DNA from: Streptomycetaceae bacterium
Lineage (GTDB): Bacteria; Actinomycetota; Actinomycetes; Nanopelagicales; Nanopelagicaceae
Assembly: GCA_027483765.1 (NCBI GenBank)
Contig: JAIXTW010000009.1
Span: 1 to 35,282, forward strand
Length of the DNA stretch: 35,282 nucleotides
Direction: 5' to 3'
This document shows, in pieces, positions 15,482-25,407 of the stretch; positions within the stretch are counted from its first letter, which is position 1, and each line of letters begins with the position of its first letter. Position numbers and translations under genes: made by a program. Below the pieces are notes generated by a model. The model made no database searches. It was not told the DNA's origin and was given only the letters and a program-made list of their open reading frames with translations.

Positions 15482-16594
15482 ATGGATGAGATTCTCGAAT
15501 TATCTGCCGGCGTTGTGCGCACAAGTCGCACTATGAATGATGGCCGAACAATTCGATATTACGACACAGCTGGACAAACTCGCTCCGTTGCAGATCATCG
15601 CCCCGCCGAAGCGCAACCAGGCATCGGCGAACTTCGACTAGATCCGCTGGTAAATGAATGGGTCGTTATGGCAGCTCATCGACAAGGTCGAGTCTTTCTG
15701 CCGCCAAAGGAACTCTGCCCGCTCTGCCCAACTACAGGTGAATTACATACTGAAATTCCTGAGGCTGATTTCGAAGTTGTTGTCTTTGATAATCGTTCAC
15801 CATCTCTTCGCCCACCAGATGGAGATTTTGCACTCCCAGATATGGTGGGTTCAGATACTGATGAGGGTGTGGCTGCCGGAAAGTGTGAAGTAATTTGTTT
15901 CACCGCTGACCACGGCGGTTCATTTAAATCTCTCTCACCGCAAAGAGTGCGTACCTTGCTAGAAGCGTGGCGTGATCGCACTCGCGAATTATCACAAGAA
16001 CGATTTATCGAACATATCGCGCCCTTTGAAAATCGTGGTGAAGAAATTGGCGTTACTTTGGCCCATCCACATGGTCAGATTTATGCATACTCATATCTAC
16101 CGGCGCGAGTAATCAAGATGCTGGCAGTTGCCCAAGCACATCACACTAAGACCGGCCGAGTTCTCTTTGATGATGTAGTGGCTCGTGAGCTTCGTGATGG
16201 TGTTCGCATCATTGCAAAAAATGAACATTGGGTTGCTTACACCCCCTATGCCTCACGTTATCCATTTGAAATCCACGTTGCACCCCTGAAACCGGTTGCT
16301 GATCTTGCAGAGTTAGCTCCGGCTGCCTGTGATTCTTTCCCACCAATTGCGATTGAAGTGATGCAACGCCTCGATGGAGTATTTGGTATCGATATGGCCT
16401 ACATCGCCGCCTGGCATCAAGCTCCGGTGCGAGAAGGTCGCGATCTGCTCAGACTGCATTGGCAGATCACAAGTGTTCGCAGAGCACCAGGCAAACTTAA
16501 GTACTTAGCTGGCTCTGAATCTGCCATGGGTGCATTCATAATGGATATGAAACCAGAGCAATCTGCGCAACAACTTAAAGATGTGAAGCTTTAG
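15482..16594 (+). CDS. galT: Galactose-1-phosphate uridylyltransferase
   Basis: 370 residues of the HIT-like transferase fold. The active-site motif HPHGQ (195-199) gives His197 as the nucleophile that forms the uridylyl intermediate. Cys79 and Cys82 (CPLC) match the zinc site, VFDNRSPSL (101-109) binds the nucleotide, and RYPFEIHVAP and HWQITS complete the family set. It exchanges UMP between UDP-glucose and galactose-1-phosphate in the Leloir pathway. galK follows after 4 bp and is surely co-transcribed. No epimerase (galE) or galactose transporter lies nearby. TAAGGT 9 nt before the ATG is a possible -10 box. Confidence 0.96.
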   Translation: MDEILELSAGVVRTSRTMNDGRTIRYYDTAGQTRSVADHRPAEAQPGIGELRLDPLVNEWVVMAAHRQGRVFLPPKELCPLCPTTGELHTEIPEADFEVVVFDNRSPSLRPPDGDFALPDMVGSDTDEGVAAGKCEVICFTADHGGSFKSLSPQRVRTLLEAWRDRTRELSQERFIEHIAPFENRGEEIGVTLAHPHGQIYAYSYLPARVIKMLAVAQAHHTKTGRVLFDDVVARELRDGVRIIAKNEHWVAYTPYASRYPFEIHVAPLKPVADLAELAPAACDSFPPIAIEVMQRLDGVFGIDMAYIAAWHQAPVREGRDLLRLHWQITSVRRAPGKLKYLAGSESAMGAFIMDMKPEQSAQQLKDVKL

Positions 16595-16598
16595 GAAG

Positions 16599-17735
16599 AT
16601 GGGCTCACTCTCCAATACTTTTGAATCGCTCTACGGCTGTAAGCCTCAGGTAATTTCTGAGGCGCCTGGGCGAGTTAATCTCATTGGTGAACATATTGAT
16701 TTCAGTGATGGGTTTGTTCTCCCCTATGCAATTGCAGATCGCACACATGCAGCAATTGCAGGACGTAGCGATAGCCAGGTGCGAATCGCATCAAATCAAC
16801 GTAAAGACCATCTCTTCACGATAGATATCGCAGATGTAAAGCCGGGCAGCGCCGGTGGCTGGGAAAAATATGTACTAGGTGTCATTTGGTCACTCAACGT
16901 TAAATCTGGACTCGACATTCTTATCGATGGATCCGTACCTGTCGGTGCCGGGCTTTCATCATCTGCTGCACTGGAGTGTTCGGTGGCGGTAGCGCTCAAT
17001 TTATTGTTAGACCTCAATATTTCACTGGAAGAACTGGCGCGTGCAACGCAAAGAGCTGAAAATGAATATGTTGGAATGCCATGCGGAATCATGGACCAGT
17101 CGGTCTCGCTTATGGCTCATGCTGGGTCAGCGCTGCTCCTTGATTGTCGAACCTTATCTACTCAACAGATTCCATTTAACGTTGCCGAACGTGGTTTGGA
17201 ACTGCTCGTCATTGACACTCAGGTGCATCATGCACTTGTCGATGGTGGATATGCCGAACGTCGAGGTTCTGTCGAATCAGCTACCGAGAAACTTGCGGTG
17301 CGATCGATGCGTGAGCTTTCCCTGGAAGCACTCGACAATGCTCGCAACGATTTAACCCCCGAGGAGTACAAGCGCGCAAGGCATTCGGTCTCCGAAATTA
17401 CACGAGTACATGATGCTGTCGAGGCCTTAGAAGTATCTGACTTTAAAAAGCTGGGCGAGCTGATTAGCAGTTCGCATGATTCGCTACGTGATGATTACAC
17501 CGTCTCGTGCCCGGAGTTAAATTGTGCAGTGCAAACAGCGCTTAATGAAGGAGCGCTCGGTGCGCGCATGATTGGCGGAGGTTTTGGCGGAAGCGCAATC
17601 GCTCTTATTCAGGCACGTGACCTAGAGAAAACTCGCACTGCAATAACAGATGCATTTACTGAGGCTGGTTTTAAGAAGCCTCGCTTTTTTACATCGCTAC
17701 CTAGCCAAGGAGCAAGCGCGCGCTTCTTTGCATAA
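16599..17735 (+). CDS. galK: Galactokinase
   Basis: 378 residues, GHMP kinase family. The galactokinase signature GRVNLIGEHIDFSDG (24-38) binds galactose, PVGAGLSSSAALE is the ATP-binding motif 2, CGIMDQSVSLM carries the catalytic Asp, and MIGGGFGGSAIAL is motif 3. It phosphorylates galactose with ATP to galactose-1-phosphate, the substrate of the preceding galT. AGGA overlaps the end of galT only a few bases before the ATG, a tight spacing that suggests coupling. The length is normal for the family. Confidence 0.96.
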   Translation: MGSLSNTFESLYGCKPQVISEAPGRVNLIGEHIDFSDGFVLPYAIADRTHAAIAGRSDSQVRIASNQRKDHLFTIDIADVKPGSAGGWEKYVLGVIWSLNVKSGLDILIDGSVPVGAGLSSSAALECSVAVALNLLLDLNISLEELARATQRAENEYVGMPCGIMDQSVSLMAHAGSALLLDCRTLSTQQIPFNVAERGLELLVIDTQVHHALVDGGYAERRGSVESATEKLAVRSMRELSLEALDNARNDLTPEEYKRARHSVSEITRVHDAVEALEVSDFKKLGELISSSHDSLRDDYTVSCPELNCAVQTALNEGALGARMIGGGFGGSAIALIQARDLEKTRTAITDAFTEAGFKKPRFFTSLPSQGASARFFA

Positions 17736-17774
17736 GGCGTTATCCAGATCGAACATTACCCAGATCAAAAATAT

Positions 17775-18875
17775 CTAGAGCGAAGGCGTTGATCCTAAAG
17801 TCACCTTAAAGCTCTTGCTCCCACCCGTTGGAAGGTCGACAACAACTGTGATGGTGGTTCCTGGGGCGTAAGAACGAATGCGAACAATCGCCGCTTCCGA
17901 GTTAGCAACTTTCACACCATCAATACTGCGAACAATTGATTTATCTGGGATTCCAGCTTTCTCTGCTCCACCGCCAGCGCTGAGTGAAAAAATCTTTGCG
18001 CCAACACCTGTATAGGTGGAATCAAATGAGACTCCCAGAACCGGACGCGTTGATTTTCCAGTTGCAATAATTTCATCGATGACGCGTTTTGCCTCATTGA
18101 TAGGGATTGAGAATCCAAGTCCGATATTGCCGCTTGCGCCCCCTGATGAAATTGTTGCAATGGCAGAGTTAACACCAACAAGTCGTCCGGCCGCATCGAC
18201 AAGCGCGCCACCTGAATTTCCAGGATTAATTGCCGCATCCGTTTGAATTGCATTTACATAAGACTGGGCATCTGCTGTCCCAGTAGTAACTGGACGGTTA
18301 AGCGCAGAGACGATTCCACTTGTGACCGTACTAGCGAGTCCAAGCGGAGAACCTACAGCTAGAACTGGGTCACCAACGCTAATTTTAGAAGAGTCACCTA
18401 GGGCTATCACCGGAAGATTTCCTTTATTGACTTTAAGAACCGCTAAGTCATATCCAGGATCGCGTCCCACGATTGTTGCCGGAATCTGATCGCCATTTGT
18501 GAGTTCAATTTTGATTGTGCCCGAAGTTGCTGCAGTAGAAATCACGTGATTATTGGTGATGATGTAACTCAATGAAGAGTCGGTCTTATAGATAGATCCT
18601 GAACCTGTGCCAGAACCTGCTGCAGCGGTAACGCTAATGGAGACGACAGATGGGGTCACAAGGGAAGCAATCGCTTTGGTATTCATAGCGCTGCCGCCAA
18701 GTTCGACAAGTGTGCGAGTTGAAGGACAGGTACCGTTTGATGAAAGGTATATCGCCTGGGTTCGTTTATCAGCACACGCTTTGACAACGCTCGTGGGACT
18801 TGTTGAGGCAGTTGCGACAGAGCCAGCGATAGCGGCGCCAGCAACAAAAGCTGCAATAACTTTGATGTTCTTCAT
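17775..18875 (-). CDS. htrA: Exported HtrA/DegP-like serine protease with one PDZ domain
   Basis: 366 residues. Residues 1-24 form a signal peptide or N-terminal anchor. The trypsin-like domain has the complete triad His110 (TNNHVI), Asp143 (YDLAVL) and Ser221 (NPGNSGGAL); a PDZ domain covers about 275-360. Such proteases degrade or refold damaged proteins outside the membrane. Between signal and protease lies a short Cys-bounded segment (Cys34 to Cys50, YLSSNGTCPSTRT) ending in LVELGG, which is not part of the usual HtrA layout; it may be a small disulfide-closed surface module. The gene is convergent with galK and follows tRNA-Asn on the minus strand. Confidence in the family is high; the substrate is unknown. 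Confidence 0.92.
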   Translation of the reverse strand: MKNIKVIAAFVAGAAIAGSVATASTSPTSVVKACADKRTQAIYLSSNGTCPSTRTLVELGGSAMNTKAIASLVTPSVVSISVTAAAGSGTGSGSIYKTDSSLSYIITNNHVISTAATSGTIKIELTNGDQIPATIVGRDPGYDLAVLKVNKGNLPVIALGDSSKISVGDPVLAVGSPLGLASTVTSGIVSALNRPVTTGTADAQSYVNAIQTDAAINPGNSGGALVDAAGRLVGVNSAIATISSGGASGNIGLGFSIPINEAKRVIDEIIATGKSTRPVLGVSFDSTYTGVGAKIFSLSAGGGAEKAGIPDKSIVRSIDGVKVANSEAAIVRIRSYAPGTTITVVVDLPTGGSKSFKVTLGSTPSL

Positions 18876-18941
18876 GGACGGGATGCTTCCATAGCTTTCT
18901 GTGATTTTCCTGCGATCACATTACGGGAGTATGACGTGTGG

Positions 18942-19013
18942 CTCCCTGACTTGGATTCGAACCAAGAACCTGTCGATTAACAGTCGACTGCTCTGCCGTT
19001 GAGCTATCAGGGA
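18942..19013 (-). tRNA. tRNA-Asn (GTT)
   Basis: Minus-strand cloverleaf of 72 nt: acceptor TCCCTGA pairs with TCAGGGA, D-arm GCTC/GAGC, anticodon stem GTCGA/TCGAC around CTGTTAA (anticodon GTT), T-arm CTTGG-TTCGAAT-CCAAG, discriminator G as expected for Asn. CCA is not encoded. The position just after dnaG matches the gene order of other actinobacteria. Confidence 0.96.
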
Positions 19014-19063
19014 ATGAGTGCTGACTCTACCGCAGGGGGTAAGGCTGCGCCAAAATTGCCGCT

Positions 19064-20899
19064 TTAGAGCGAACTAATGGAGAGTTCGTGCAGCCCACGT
19101 TTCTGGGTTTCTAGGGCGACCAACTCTGCAAAAGCGGCGTTGTACTGCTCCTGATTTTCTACTGGGTTAAGGCGTTGCAGGCTTGATTTCAGATCTGCAA
19201 TCTTTCGACTGACAAGAACTTCACGCAATCTGGCAACAATGCTGGAGACATATTTCTCTGACACCGCACCATCTGTGCGTACTGGCTCAACCGAGAGTTC
19301 GGTAAATAACTGCTTCATACGTTCATCATCAACTTTTTCAAGTGCTAGTGGTTCAGTGCCAAATGAATCAATCACACGGCGAAGTTCGCGGTAGGCAGGG
19401 TGAGTAAACGCTTCATCTTCAATGGTGCTCCAACCCAGAACTAGCCCCGACATTTGTAACTTTGCTTTCAATACTTCTCGCTCCAACATCAGCGTTGGTT
19501 CGGTTGGATTTGGTCGCCAAGCAGAATCTGTAGTGGGTGCCTCGCTTTGTACCTGAGGTGCACTTACTTTCTTCAGTGCCGAATTCACGGCGGCGGTAAC
19601 AACTTCGGTCTCAGTGCCTAACCAGCCAGAGAGCGATTTTATATATTCAGGTCTCAGTGATTTATCTCGAATTGCTGCCACTAGTGGGGCGGCAGTGTTG
19701 AGCGCATTAACGCGACCTTCAGCGGTATTGAGGTCATGTTTCTTTAGCTCGGTCCGAATCGCGAATTCAAAGAGCGGTACTCGCTTGGCAATCAAATCAC
19801 GTAGCGCTAGATCGCCCTTATGTTGGCGCAAGTCGCAAGGATCGAGTCCATCAGGTTCCACTGCGACGAACGTTTGCGTTACAAACTTCTGATCATCGCC
19901 AAATGCTTTCATAGCTGCTTTCTGGCCAGCTGCATCACCATCGAAAGTGAAGATAACTTCACCGCGGAAAGTATCGGCATCCATGAGTAATCTTCGAATA
20001 ATACGAATGTGATCATCACCAAACGCGGTTCCGCAGGTGGCAACAGCGGTTGTAATTCCAGCTAAATGACATGCCATCACATCTGTATAGCCCTCAACAA
20101 CTACTACTTGGCGACTCTTGGCAATATCTTTCTTCGCCATATCAAGCCCATAAAGGACTTGTGATTTCTTATAGATAGGAGTCTCGGAAGTATTGAGGTA
20201 CTTAGGGCCTTGGTCCTCTTCATCGCTGGCTAACTTTCGTGCGCCAAAGCCGACGATATCCCCCGAGATGTCTTTGATTGGCCACATGATGCGATTTCTA
20301 AACTTATCGATAGGTCCACGCTCGCCCATCTTAGAAAGCCCAGCTTCTTCTAACTCTTCAATGGTGTACCCGGCTGCCCGCAGATGCTTGGTCAGTGAAT
20401 CCCAACTGTTGGGCGCATATCCCACTCCAAATAAATCACAGGCCGCCTTATCGAATCCTCGTTTAGTCAGAAGGTCGCGGGCATGCGCTGCATCAGGTGA
20501 AGTATTGATGAGATCTTGATAGAACTTTGCCGCTGCCACATGTGCTGCATATAAACGCGAACGTTGGGAAGTTGGTTGCGTTGGTCCACCTTCTTCATAG
20601 CGCAGTGTGTATCCAATCTGTGATGCCAATCGTTCAATTGTCTCGGTAAAACTTAAATGTTCAGTCTTCATCATGAAATCGATGACATCACCGCCAGCTC
20701 CACAACCAAAGCAGTGGTAGTAATTCTTCGAGGGTGTGACGTGGAAAGAAGGTGACTTTTCATCGTGGAAAGGACAGAGACCCTTCTTCTGTCCGCCACC
20801 AGCGTTTTTTAACGCAACACCTGCCGCCGATACAACTTCATCGATTTGGGCATGCTCGCGGACGTAGACAATGTCATCTGCCTTAATGCGCCCGCTCAT
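19064..20899 (-). CDS. dnaG: DNA primase
   Basis: 611 residues in the usual three parts. The zinc-binding domain has Cys42, His45, Cys63 and Cys66 (CPFH ... CFGC). The TOPRIM catalytic core shows VVVVEGYTDVMACH with the catalytic Glu and FTFDGDAAGQKA with the metal-binding Asp pair. A C-terminal helicase-binding region follows after a less conserved linker near residue 450. It makes RNA primers at the replication fork. The start MSGRIKADDI has an AGGA just upstream and lies 9 bp after dgt, so the two are co-transcribed, as in many actinobacteria. Confidence 0.97.
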   Translation of the reverse strand: MSGRIKADDIVYVREHAQIDEVVSAAGVALKNAGGGQKKGLCPFHDEKSPSFHVTPSKNYYHCFGCGAGGDVIDFMMKTEHLSFTETIERLASQIGYTLRYEEGGPTQPTSQRSRLYAAHVAAAKFYQDLINTSPDAAHARDLLTKRGFDKAACDLFGVGYAPNSWDSLTKHLRAAGYTIEELEEAGLSKMGERGPIDKFRNRIMWPIKDISGDIVGFGARKLASDEEDQGPKYLNTSETPIYKKSQVLYGLDMAKKDIAKSRQVVVVEGYTDVMACHLAGITTAVATCGTAFGDDHIRIIRRLLMDADTFRGEVIFTFDGDAAGQKAAMKAFGDDQKFVTQTFVAVEPDGLDPCDLRQHKGDLALRDLIAKRVPLFEFAIRTELKKHDLNTAEGRVNALNTAAPLVAAIRDKSLRPEYIKSLSGWLGTETEVVTAAVNSALKKVSAPQVQSEAPTTDSAWRPNPTEPTLMLEREVLKAKLQMSGLVLGWSTIEDEAFTHPAYRELRRVIDSFGTEPLALEKVDDERMKQLFTELSVEPVRTDGAVSEKYVSSIVARLREVLVSRKIADLKSSLQRLNPVENQEQYNAAFAELVALETQKRGLHELSISSL

Positions 20900-20908
20900 G
20901 TTCCTACC

Positions 20909-22153
20909 TTATCTACGCTTAGCTGAAGCTTGCGAAAGATGAGCATGGAGCGCATAAGCGCCGGGGTCGGTCAGGCTGGCAATTTGGTCAATGACGATAC
21001 GAAGTCGCTCTGAATCATTTGTGGCCTGCTTCCAATCCTCGCTAAAGATTGGATCGAGTTCTGCTGGGGCAGCATCAAAGAGCATCTGCACCAAATCATG
21101 AATAATAATTTGTTGCTTGGCATAGCGTTCTTGTGAAGCAGCGGCGCTAATTAAATAGTGCCCGGCAATCGCTTTCAGAAAATCGACTTCGATCTTAGAT
21201 TCCCGGGGAATCTCGAGATCGGCGCTGTAACGCGTGAGCGGTCCAGGACCGTGAACTTTTCGAGTTTCAATCTCTGCCGCAAGCACAAAGCGACCAATCA
21301 GCTGCGAGGTTGAATCCTTTAGCCGAGCAAGTGAACGATGTGTTCCATCAAAACTATTGGGCCAACAGCTCAGTTGTTGCAATCTGCTCAGTGCTGCCGC
21401 AGCTTCCGCCTTGGAGGCATCGCTGCCGTAGTTTTCAGTCATCTCTTGATACAAAGTGTCGAAATCATTATCAAAATTCTTAACGTGTACTTGACCGGCG
21501 AAGATTGCATCTTCTAAATCATGCACTGAATATGCGCAATCATCTGACCAGTCCATGATCTGAGCTTCGATGCATTTACGTCCGTCGGGTGCACCCTGAC
21601 GCATCCAGGTAAAGATTTCAGTGTCATCGTCATAGACACCAAACTTACGTGGATTAGTTGCGCTGGCCCATGGATACTTTGTCGCGGCATCAAGTGATGC
21701 ACGAGTGAGATTAAGTCCAAGACTTTTTCCGGATGGTGAAACAGTCTTGGCTTCAATGCGTGTGAGTAATCGAAAGCTCTGGGCATTTCCTTCAAAGCCG
21801 CCGCATGACTGTGCAGCTGCGGCAAGTGCTTCTTCCCCATTGTGACCAAATGGTGGGTGGCCCATATCGTGTGACAAACATGCCGTTTCCAGAAGATCCG
21901 GATCGGCGCCTAGTGATTCTCCAAGTTCGCTACCAATCTGTGCGCACTCAAGTGAGTGAGATAAACGAGTGCGCTGAAAATCATTCTCCCAAGGCACTGC
22001 AACCTGAGTCTTCGCAGCTAAACGACGGAGCGCGGCAGAGTGAATAACTCGGGCGCGATCGCGCATAAATTCGGTGCGACCGGCACGCTTGGCAGGTTCA
22101 TCAAGAAAACGCTCTTGGTCTGCTGCGCTATATGCGTTAGGCACGTGAGTCAT
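20909..22153 (-). CDS. dgt: dGTP triphosphohydrolase-like HD-domain protein
   Basis: 414 residues. The HD domain is clear: TRLSHSLECAQIG gives the first metal His and SHDMGHPPFGHNGEEAL the HD pair and the following His. DWSDDCAYSVHDLEDA is typical of the dGTPase branch. It hydrolyses dNTPs, mainly dGTP, to the nucleoside and triphosphate, affecting dNTP pools next to the primase gene. The ATG at 22153 is preferred over one 6 nt upstream, because AAGG lies 7 nt before it. The start overlaps the end of the upstream DUF218 gene by 17 nt, a sign of coupling. Confidence 0.93.
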   Translation of the reverse strand: MTHVPNAYSAADQERFLDEPAKRAGRTEFMRDRARVIHSAALRRLAAKTQVAVPWENDFQRTRLSHSLECAQIGSELGESLGADPDLLETACLSHDMGHPPFGHNGEEALAAAAQSCGGFEGNAQSFRLLTRIEAKTVSPSGKSLGLNLTRASLDAATKYPWASATNPRKFGVYDDDTEIFTWMRQGAPDGRKCIEAQIMDWSDDCAYSVHDLEDAIFAGQVHVKNFDNDFDTLYQEMTENYGSDASKAEAAAALSRLQQLSCWPNSFDGTHRSLARLKDSTSQLIGRFVLAAEIETRKVHGPGPLTRYSADLEIPRESKIEVDFLKAIAGHYLISAAASQERYAKQQIIIHDLVQMLFDAAPAELDPIFSEDWKQATNDSERLRIVIDQIASLTDPGAYALHAHLSQASAKRR

Positions 22154-22796
22154 ATACATACCTTACAAGTCCGCCGTTAGTGAGGTGATCGCTCAGATGT
22201 ATCCCGCGCCTACCTAAGGTGATGTAAGCCAGATATGCACCAGCTTCTCTTATTAAGTAGCGATAGCGTGATTTTTCAAAGGTATTAGGCCCTGTCGTTG
22301 CAGGTGCACATGTAGCAACTGCTTCCATATCTTGCGCCATCGTGATTGTGCGCTGACAGTGATATGCATCCGTTGCAATGATGGCGTTGGATAACTTACG
22401 AATTTTCATCTCTTTTATATAAGCCTGCGTCTGGGAAAATGTATCTCGACCAACTGGAATTGAAATAACTTTGTTCTTTGCAACTCCGTTACGAGTCAGC
22501 CAATACTTTCCGGCCGCTGCCTCCGTTGTGCGATCTCCCGGTGCTCCTGCCCCAACTGTAATGATCAGAGGTGCGTATCCAGCGGCCAAAACTTTCTTCG
22601 CTTCAATCAGACGTGCAAGTAGGACATCACCTGGCGCTCCATTAAGTTGCGCCGCCCCAGGAACAACTATGACATCAGCGGTTGTCGCAGTCGTTGGATT
22701 CTTCGCCGAATTCCATGTTACAAAGAGAGCATAGGTGGGAATGATGACGATGACTGCCAAAATTAATGAGATGACTCTACGAATTAACTTAAACAT
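22137..22796 (-). CDS. DUF218 (YdcF/SanA/ElyC-like) membrane-anchored protein
   Basis: 219 residues. One membrane helix (about 7-30) anchors the protein with its body outside. The DUF218 fold follows: ADVIVVPGAAQLNGAPGDVLLARL, IITVGAGAPGDRTTEAA, and the block around DAYHCQRTITMAQDM, where conserved Asp and His residues sit. Relatives (SanA, ElyC) affect envelope integrity and lipid-carrier metabolism, but no clear reaction is established for this branch. It sits between dusB (1-nt TAATG overlap) and dgt (17-nt overlap), so it belongs to the glyS-dnaG transcript. Confidence 0.8.
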   Translation of the reverse strand: MFKLIRRVISLILAVIVIIPTYALFVTWNSAKNPTTATTADVIVVPGAAQLNGAPGDVLLARLIEAKKVLAAGYAPLIITVGAGAPGDRTTEAAAGKYWLTRNGVAKNKVISIPVGRDTFSQTQAYIKEMKIRKLSNAIIATDAYHCQRTITMAQDMEAVATCAPATTGPNTFEKSRYRYLIREAGAYLAYITLGRRGIHLSDHLTNGGLVRYVYDSRA

Positions 22797-23962
22797 TACC
22801 CACCAGAGAACATATCTTCGGCGTCGAGGTGAATCATTTCATCAGGGTCATTGAGCCAACCATCAGGCAAGGTAGGAGGGCGCCCACTGCTTGTGCGACC
22901 ACGTGGTTTATTACCGATTTCAACTGGATATGGCTGATCATCTAATTGATCGAGCAATGAGCGCAGTTCATTGAGTGAGCCCACCATTCCAAATTGACGT
23001 CGTAACTCTGAGTGAACCCGAAATCCCTTGAGGTACCACGCCATATGTTTACGAAGGTCGCGGCAGCCGCGATCTTCGGATTCAAAGTATTCGACAATGA
23101 GTTCACCGTGGCGATACATCACTTCGCGAACTTCGTGCAGAGTCGGCAATACCCGATTACTTTCACCGTTAAATGCCGCAACTAAATCTGCAAAAAGCCA
23201 TGGCCGACCCAAACATCCTCGACCTACAACCACACCTGCACAACCGCTTTGGCGCACCATTTCTATACCGTCGGCACCAGACCAGATATCGCCATTTCCT
23301 AATACCGGAACACCAGTCGGCTTCAAATGTTCAACAAGTTGAGCAATGGCAGACCAATCGGATTTTCCTTCATACATCTGCTGCGCAGTGCGCGCGTGTA
23401 AGGCAACCCAGGCAACGCCAAGATCGGCGGCAGATTTGGCCGCCTCTAAATATGTGTGGTGATCTGAATCGATTCCGATACGCATCTTTACTGTTACTGG
23501 AATTCCATATGGCTTCGCGCCTTCAACCGCAGCTTTCACAATTTCGCGGAATAGATTGCGCTTAAATGGAAGTGCTGCTCCCCCACCCTTACGAGTTACC
23601 TTTGGAACTGGGCAACCAAAGTTCATATCAATGTGATCAGCTAAATTTTCACGGCCAATCATCTTTACAGCTTCGGCCATATGATGCGGATCAACGCTAT
23701 AGAGCTGCACCGAACGTGGCCATTCGCCCGCGCCGGGTTCAATCATGCGCAGTGTTTCTGGAATGCGCTCTAATAATGCGCGCGCAGTCACCATCTCTGA
23801 GACGAATAAACCCGCACCTTGTTCGCGGCAGAGCATGCGAAATGGAGCATTGGTGATTCCCGCCATGGGAGCGAGTACTACTGGAGGATCAAGTAAATGA
23901 ACTCCATCTTTGAGAGGGAGTTGAAGCGGCGCTAGCAGCCGAGTAGACGTGGTGCTAACCAT
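22796..23962 (-). CDS. dusB: tRNA-dihydrouridine synthase, DusB type
   Basis: 388 residues. The TIM-barrel FMN enzyme shows [17 protein letters not shown] near the start, [25 protein letters not shown] with the catalytic Cys, [26 protein letters not shown] and [12 protein letters not shown]. It reduces specific uridines in the D-loop of tRNAs with NADPH. The start at 23962 lies 31 nt inside the end of glyS, an unusually long overlap; I see no better start before the conserved core. Its Ser/Pro-rich tail (residues about 350-375) is typical of variation in this family. Confidence 0.94.
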   Translation of the reverse strand: MVSTTSTRLLAPLQLPLKDGVHLLDPPVVLAPMAGITNAPFRMLCREQGAGLFVSEMVTARALLERIPETLRMIEPGAGEWPRSVQLYSVDPHHMAEAVKMIGRENLADHIDMNFGCPVPKVTRKGGGAALPFKRNLFREIVKAAVEGAKPYGIPVTVKMRIGIDSDHHTYLEAAKSAADLGVAWVALHARTAQQMYEGKSDWSAIAQLVEHLKPTGVPVLGNGDIWSGADGIEMVRQSGCAGVVVGRGCLGRPWLFADLVAAFNGESNRVLPTLHEVREVMYRHGELIVEYFESEDRGCRDLRKHMAWYLKGFRVHSELRRQFGMVGSLNELRSLLDQLDDQPYPVEIGNKPRGRTSSGRPPTLPDGWLNDPDEMIHLDAEDMFSGG

Positions 23963-25311
23963 GCTTGAACTTGATTGAGTGCAATTCGCTCTTGCCCCAT
24001 AGTGTCGCGATCGCGAATAGTTACCGCTTGATCTTCCAAAGTTTCGAAGTCGATGGTGATGCAGTACGGAGTTCCAATTTCATCTTGACGGCGATAGCGG
24101 CGACCAATGGCACCTGAATCATCGAAATCGATATTCCAGTTCTTCCGCAATTCAGCAGCTAAATCGCGTGCTTTTGGAGATAGATCAGCGTTACGAGAAA
24201 GTGGCAGTACGGCAGCCTTTACTGGAGCAATACGATGATCAAATTTCATCACGGCTCGTTTTTCCATCTCGCCCTTGGCATTTGGCGCCTCATCTTCGGT
24301 GAAAGCATCCATCATAAATGTCAGCGCGCAACGATCCACACCTGCAGCAGGCTCGATGACATACGGTGTCCAGCGCTCATTCTTCTCTTGATCGAAGTAC
24401 GACAAATCTTTTCCAGATGCAGCAGAGTGCGCCTTCAAGTCGAAATCTGTGCGGTTTGCAATACCTTCTAGCTCGCCCCACTCAGTTCCATTAAATTCAA
24501 ATTTATATTCGATATCGGTTGTGCCCTTTGAGTAGTGCGAGAGCTTCTCTTTTGGATGCTCAAATAGGCGAAGACGTTCTGGATTGATTCCCAAATCCTT
24601 ATACCAATCAAGACGAGTCTCAATCCAATACTTATGCCACTCTTCATCAGTACCAGGGACCACGAAGAATTCCATCTCCATCTGCTCGAATTCACGAGTA
24701 CGGAAGATGAAGTTTCCTGGAGTGATTTCATTACGGAAAGATTTACCGATTTGGCCAATACCAAATGGTGGCTTCTTGCGTGAGGTTGTCATCACGTTAT
24801 CAAAGTTAATAAAGATTCCTTGCGCAGTCTCCGGGCGCAAATATGCAAGCCCTGATTCATCTTCTACTGGTCCGAGGAAAGTCTTGAGTAGTCCCGAAAA
24901 TTGCTTAGGTGTTGTGAATTGCCCCTTGTTGCCGCAGGCAGGACAGTTCATATCGGCAAGTGAGTCGAGCTTCTTCTTATGTTTCGCTTCGTACTGCTCT
25001 TCTAAATGATCTGCGCGATAACGCTTATGGCAGGCGGTGCACTCTGTGAGCGGATCGCTAAATGTGGCAACGTGTCCGGATGCCTCCCAGACTTCGCGGG
25101 CAAGGATTACTGAAGAATCGAGACCGACCACATCTTCGCGGCCCATGACCATCGACTTCCACCACTGGCGCTTAACGTTGTTCTTTACTTCAACTCCGAG
25201 TGGGCCGTAATCCCAAGAGGCGCGAAGTCCGCCATAAATTTCTGATGAGGGAAATACAAATCCACGACGCTTTGATAGCGAAACAATATTTTCTAAACGG
25301 TCTACCGCCAT
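23932..25311 (-). CDS. glyS: Glycyl-tRNA synthetase, homodimeric class II type
   Basis: 459 residues, the size of the single-chain bacterial/eukaryotic-type enzyme. Recognisable parts are [29 protein letters not shown] (motif 1 region), a zinc-like pair of CxxC (CTACHKRY ... CPACGN), [34 protein letters not shown] (motif 2), and a C-terminal anticodon-binding domain with AVLPLS and [10 protein letters not shown]. It charges tRNA-Gly. GAGGAT about 8 nt before the ATG supplies the ribosome site; a 9-bp perfect hairpin lies just upstream in the leader. It heads the glyS-dusB-DUF218-dgt-dnaG series. In other actinobacteria this essential gene also sits in this neighbourhood. Confidence 0.97.
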   Translation of the reverse strand: MAVDRLENIVSLSKRRGFVFPSSEIYGGLRASWDYGPLGVEVKNNVKRQWWKSMVMGREDVVGLDSSVILAREVWEASGHVATFSDPLTECTACHKRYRADHLEEQYEAKHKKKLDSLADMNCPACGNKGQFTTPKQFSGLLKTFLGPVEDESGLAYLRPETAQGIFINFDNVMTTSRKKPPFGIGQIGKSFRNEITPGNFIFRTREFEQMEMEFFVVPGTDEEWHKYWIETRLDWYKDLGINPERLRLFEHPKEKLSHYSKGTTDIEYKFEFNGTEWGELEGIANRTDFDLKAHSAASGKDLSYFDQEKNERWTPYVIEPAAGVDRCALTFMMDAFTEDEAPNAKGEMEKRAVMKFDHRIAPVKAAVLPLSRNADLSPKARDLAAELRKNWNIDFDDSGAIGRRYRRQDEIGTPYCITIDFETLEDQAVTIRDRDTMGQERIALNQVQAWLAPRLLGC

Positions 25312-25325
25312 TACTCGATCCTCAT

Positions 25326-25347
25326 CCGGCTAATTTTAATTAGCCGG
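25326..25347 (-). promoter_or_regulatory. Perfect hairpin in the glyS leader
   Basis: CCGGCTAAT and ATTAGCCGG form a 9-bp stem with a 4-nt loop, ending 14 nt before the glyS ATG on the minus strand. It has no T-run in either direction, so it is not a standard terminator. It may fold in the glyS 5' untranslated RNA or shield the transcript end; no T-box elements are visible. Confidence 0.5.
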
Positions 25348-25407
25348 TGAAATAGAGCTAGACCGGCTGGCTGTCGGCGAATAACAACGGGCGTTGCAAT
25401 CGTGGAC

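Noticed and set aside
25312-25407. T-box riboswitch upstream of glyS.
   Set aside because: No T-box sequence, specifier loop or antiterminator could be found in 96 bp; only one hairpin is present.
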